Source of the DNA: Pyrocephalus nanus
Taxonomy: Eukaryota > Chordata > Aves > Passeriformes > Tyrannidae
Direction: 5' to 3'
Length of the DNA stretch: 64,000 bases
Assembly: GCA_038380795.1 (NCBI GenBank)
Contig: CM076261.1
Span: 33,133,866-33,197,865 of the forward strand
Shown: positions 63,501 through 64,000 of the stretch, in pieces
Layout of the letters: every line of letters begins with the position of its first letter
How positions within the stretch are numbered: the first letter of the stretch is position 1
The notes under the pieces: model-generated
What the model saw: only the letters and a program-made list of their open reading frames with translations
What the model was told of the DNA's origin: nothing
The model's database searches: none
Translations under genes and position numbers: made by a program

Positions 63501-64000
63501 AATATTTAAAAGCTAACCTAAAGTATAAATGAACTGTAGTCACTATCAGTCTGATCTCATGCTTCTCACCAACTTGAAAAGGCCTTAACACAGTCACAGC
63601 CCCCTGAAAAAAAACCTCAAATCTTGAATTCCTTCACTCCAGCTGGCACACAGGTTAGATGCATGTATATACCAAGCATACACGGGTTGAACAAGCCTGG
63701 AACAATGGCATGTATATTTCACCGACAGCCAATTTAATTGTATTACTTGCATTTAAACATCTGTTTCCTTCTAATTAGAAGTAAAGGAAATTCCATTAAG
63801 AATGAAAATATCCACAACATTTTGGTAGATCTGAAAGGGTTGCTAACCTCCATCACGCATGTCATAGACACTCTCCATTTATCTTTTATGTAAAATGATT
63901 TTCAGGTAATTGCACTCTCTTCAACTAATATAAAAGTATTTTCACTAGAACTACTGATTGTGACAAGGGTGTCATACTGACAAATTGTATTTGACAGCAA
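60540..64000. other. Unannotated intergenic stretch
   Basis: AT-rich sequence with no gene or RNA recognised. It contains the G/T-rich tract at 61497-61582 and a 9-bp inverted repeat (AACCTGTTG / CAACAGGTT) near 62411-62461. The 93-codon minus-strand frame at 61693-61974 has no family resemblance. Confidence 0.65.
61497..61582. repeat. G/T-rich low-complexity tract
   Basis: GGTTGTTTGTTTGG, TTTTGGGTTTTGGGGTTTTT, and TTTTGTTTTG units followed by T-runs. Same class as the tract at 57.9 kb. Confidence 0.88.

Noticed and set aside
1..64000. CRISPR arrays, operons, phage or bacterial genes
   Set aside because: No regularly spaced repeats, no dense gene order and no ribosome-binding patterns. The sequence is clearly vertebrate.

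Overview
This window looks like bird nuclear DNA, most likely from a passerine or a close relative. It is AT-rich and holds many CR1 (chicken repeat 1) LINE fragments. Their 3' ends carry the bird-type sequence in which a 'GGTCCCTTCCAACC'-like stretch is followed by repeated ATTCTATG / ATTCTGTG octamers. It also holds LTR pieces of bird endogenous retroviruses and one tRNA-Ile-derived SINE whose tail resembles a CR1 3' end, as in the zebra finch family TguSINE1. The SINE is the main reason for favouring a passerine, and that inference is moderate. The bird assignment is strong.

I found no host protein-coding exon, tRNA, rRNA, snRNA or CRISPR array that I can defend. The open frames are short (mostly 60-110 codons), unrelated to known families as far as I can tell, and at the density expected by chance in AT-rich DNA. 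The few frames with real protein homology lie inside CR1 copies and encode decayed reverse transcriptase or C-terminal ORF2 sequence. The window is therefore best read as intergenic sequence or a long intron.

Layout: 1-7.3 kb is mostly unique sequence with one old CR1 tail (0.89-1.07 kb) and a GT-rich tract (3.6 kb). 7.3-7.8 kb is a candidate solo LTR on the minus strand with TATA-like and polyadenylation signals. 10.2-12.05 kb holds two plus-strand CR1 copies, the first covering part of the reverse transcriptase through to the 3' end. 17.6 and 23.2-24.05 kb hold minus-strand CR1 copies. 20.7 and 21.7 kb hold microsatellites. 28.66-29.47 kb is a candidate plus-strand LTR containing a pyrimidine repeat. 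38.3-44.3 kb is a same-strand cluster of CR1 copies, two of them head-to-tail, with the SINE nested in one. 46.9-47.05 kb is a long imperfect inverted repeat. 59.84-60.37 kb is the 3' part of an ERVL-type LTR, followed closely by a minus-strand CR1 tail. The rest is unannotated AT-rich sequence with scattered A/C-rich or G/T-rich simple tracts.

No operon or pathway is present. The only visible functional logic is that of retroelements, all of them apparently dead copies. I did not find a new biological system. The items most worth a second look are the nested SINE, the hairpin near 47 kb and the LTR promoter or polyadenylation signals.
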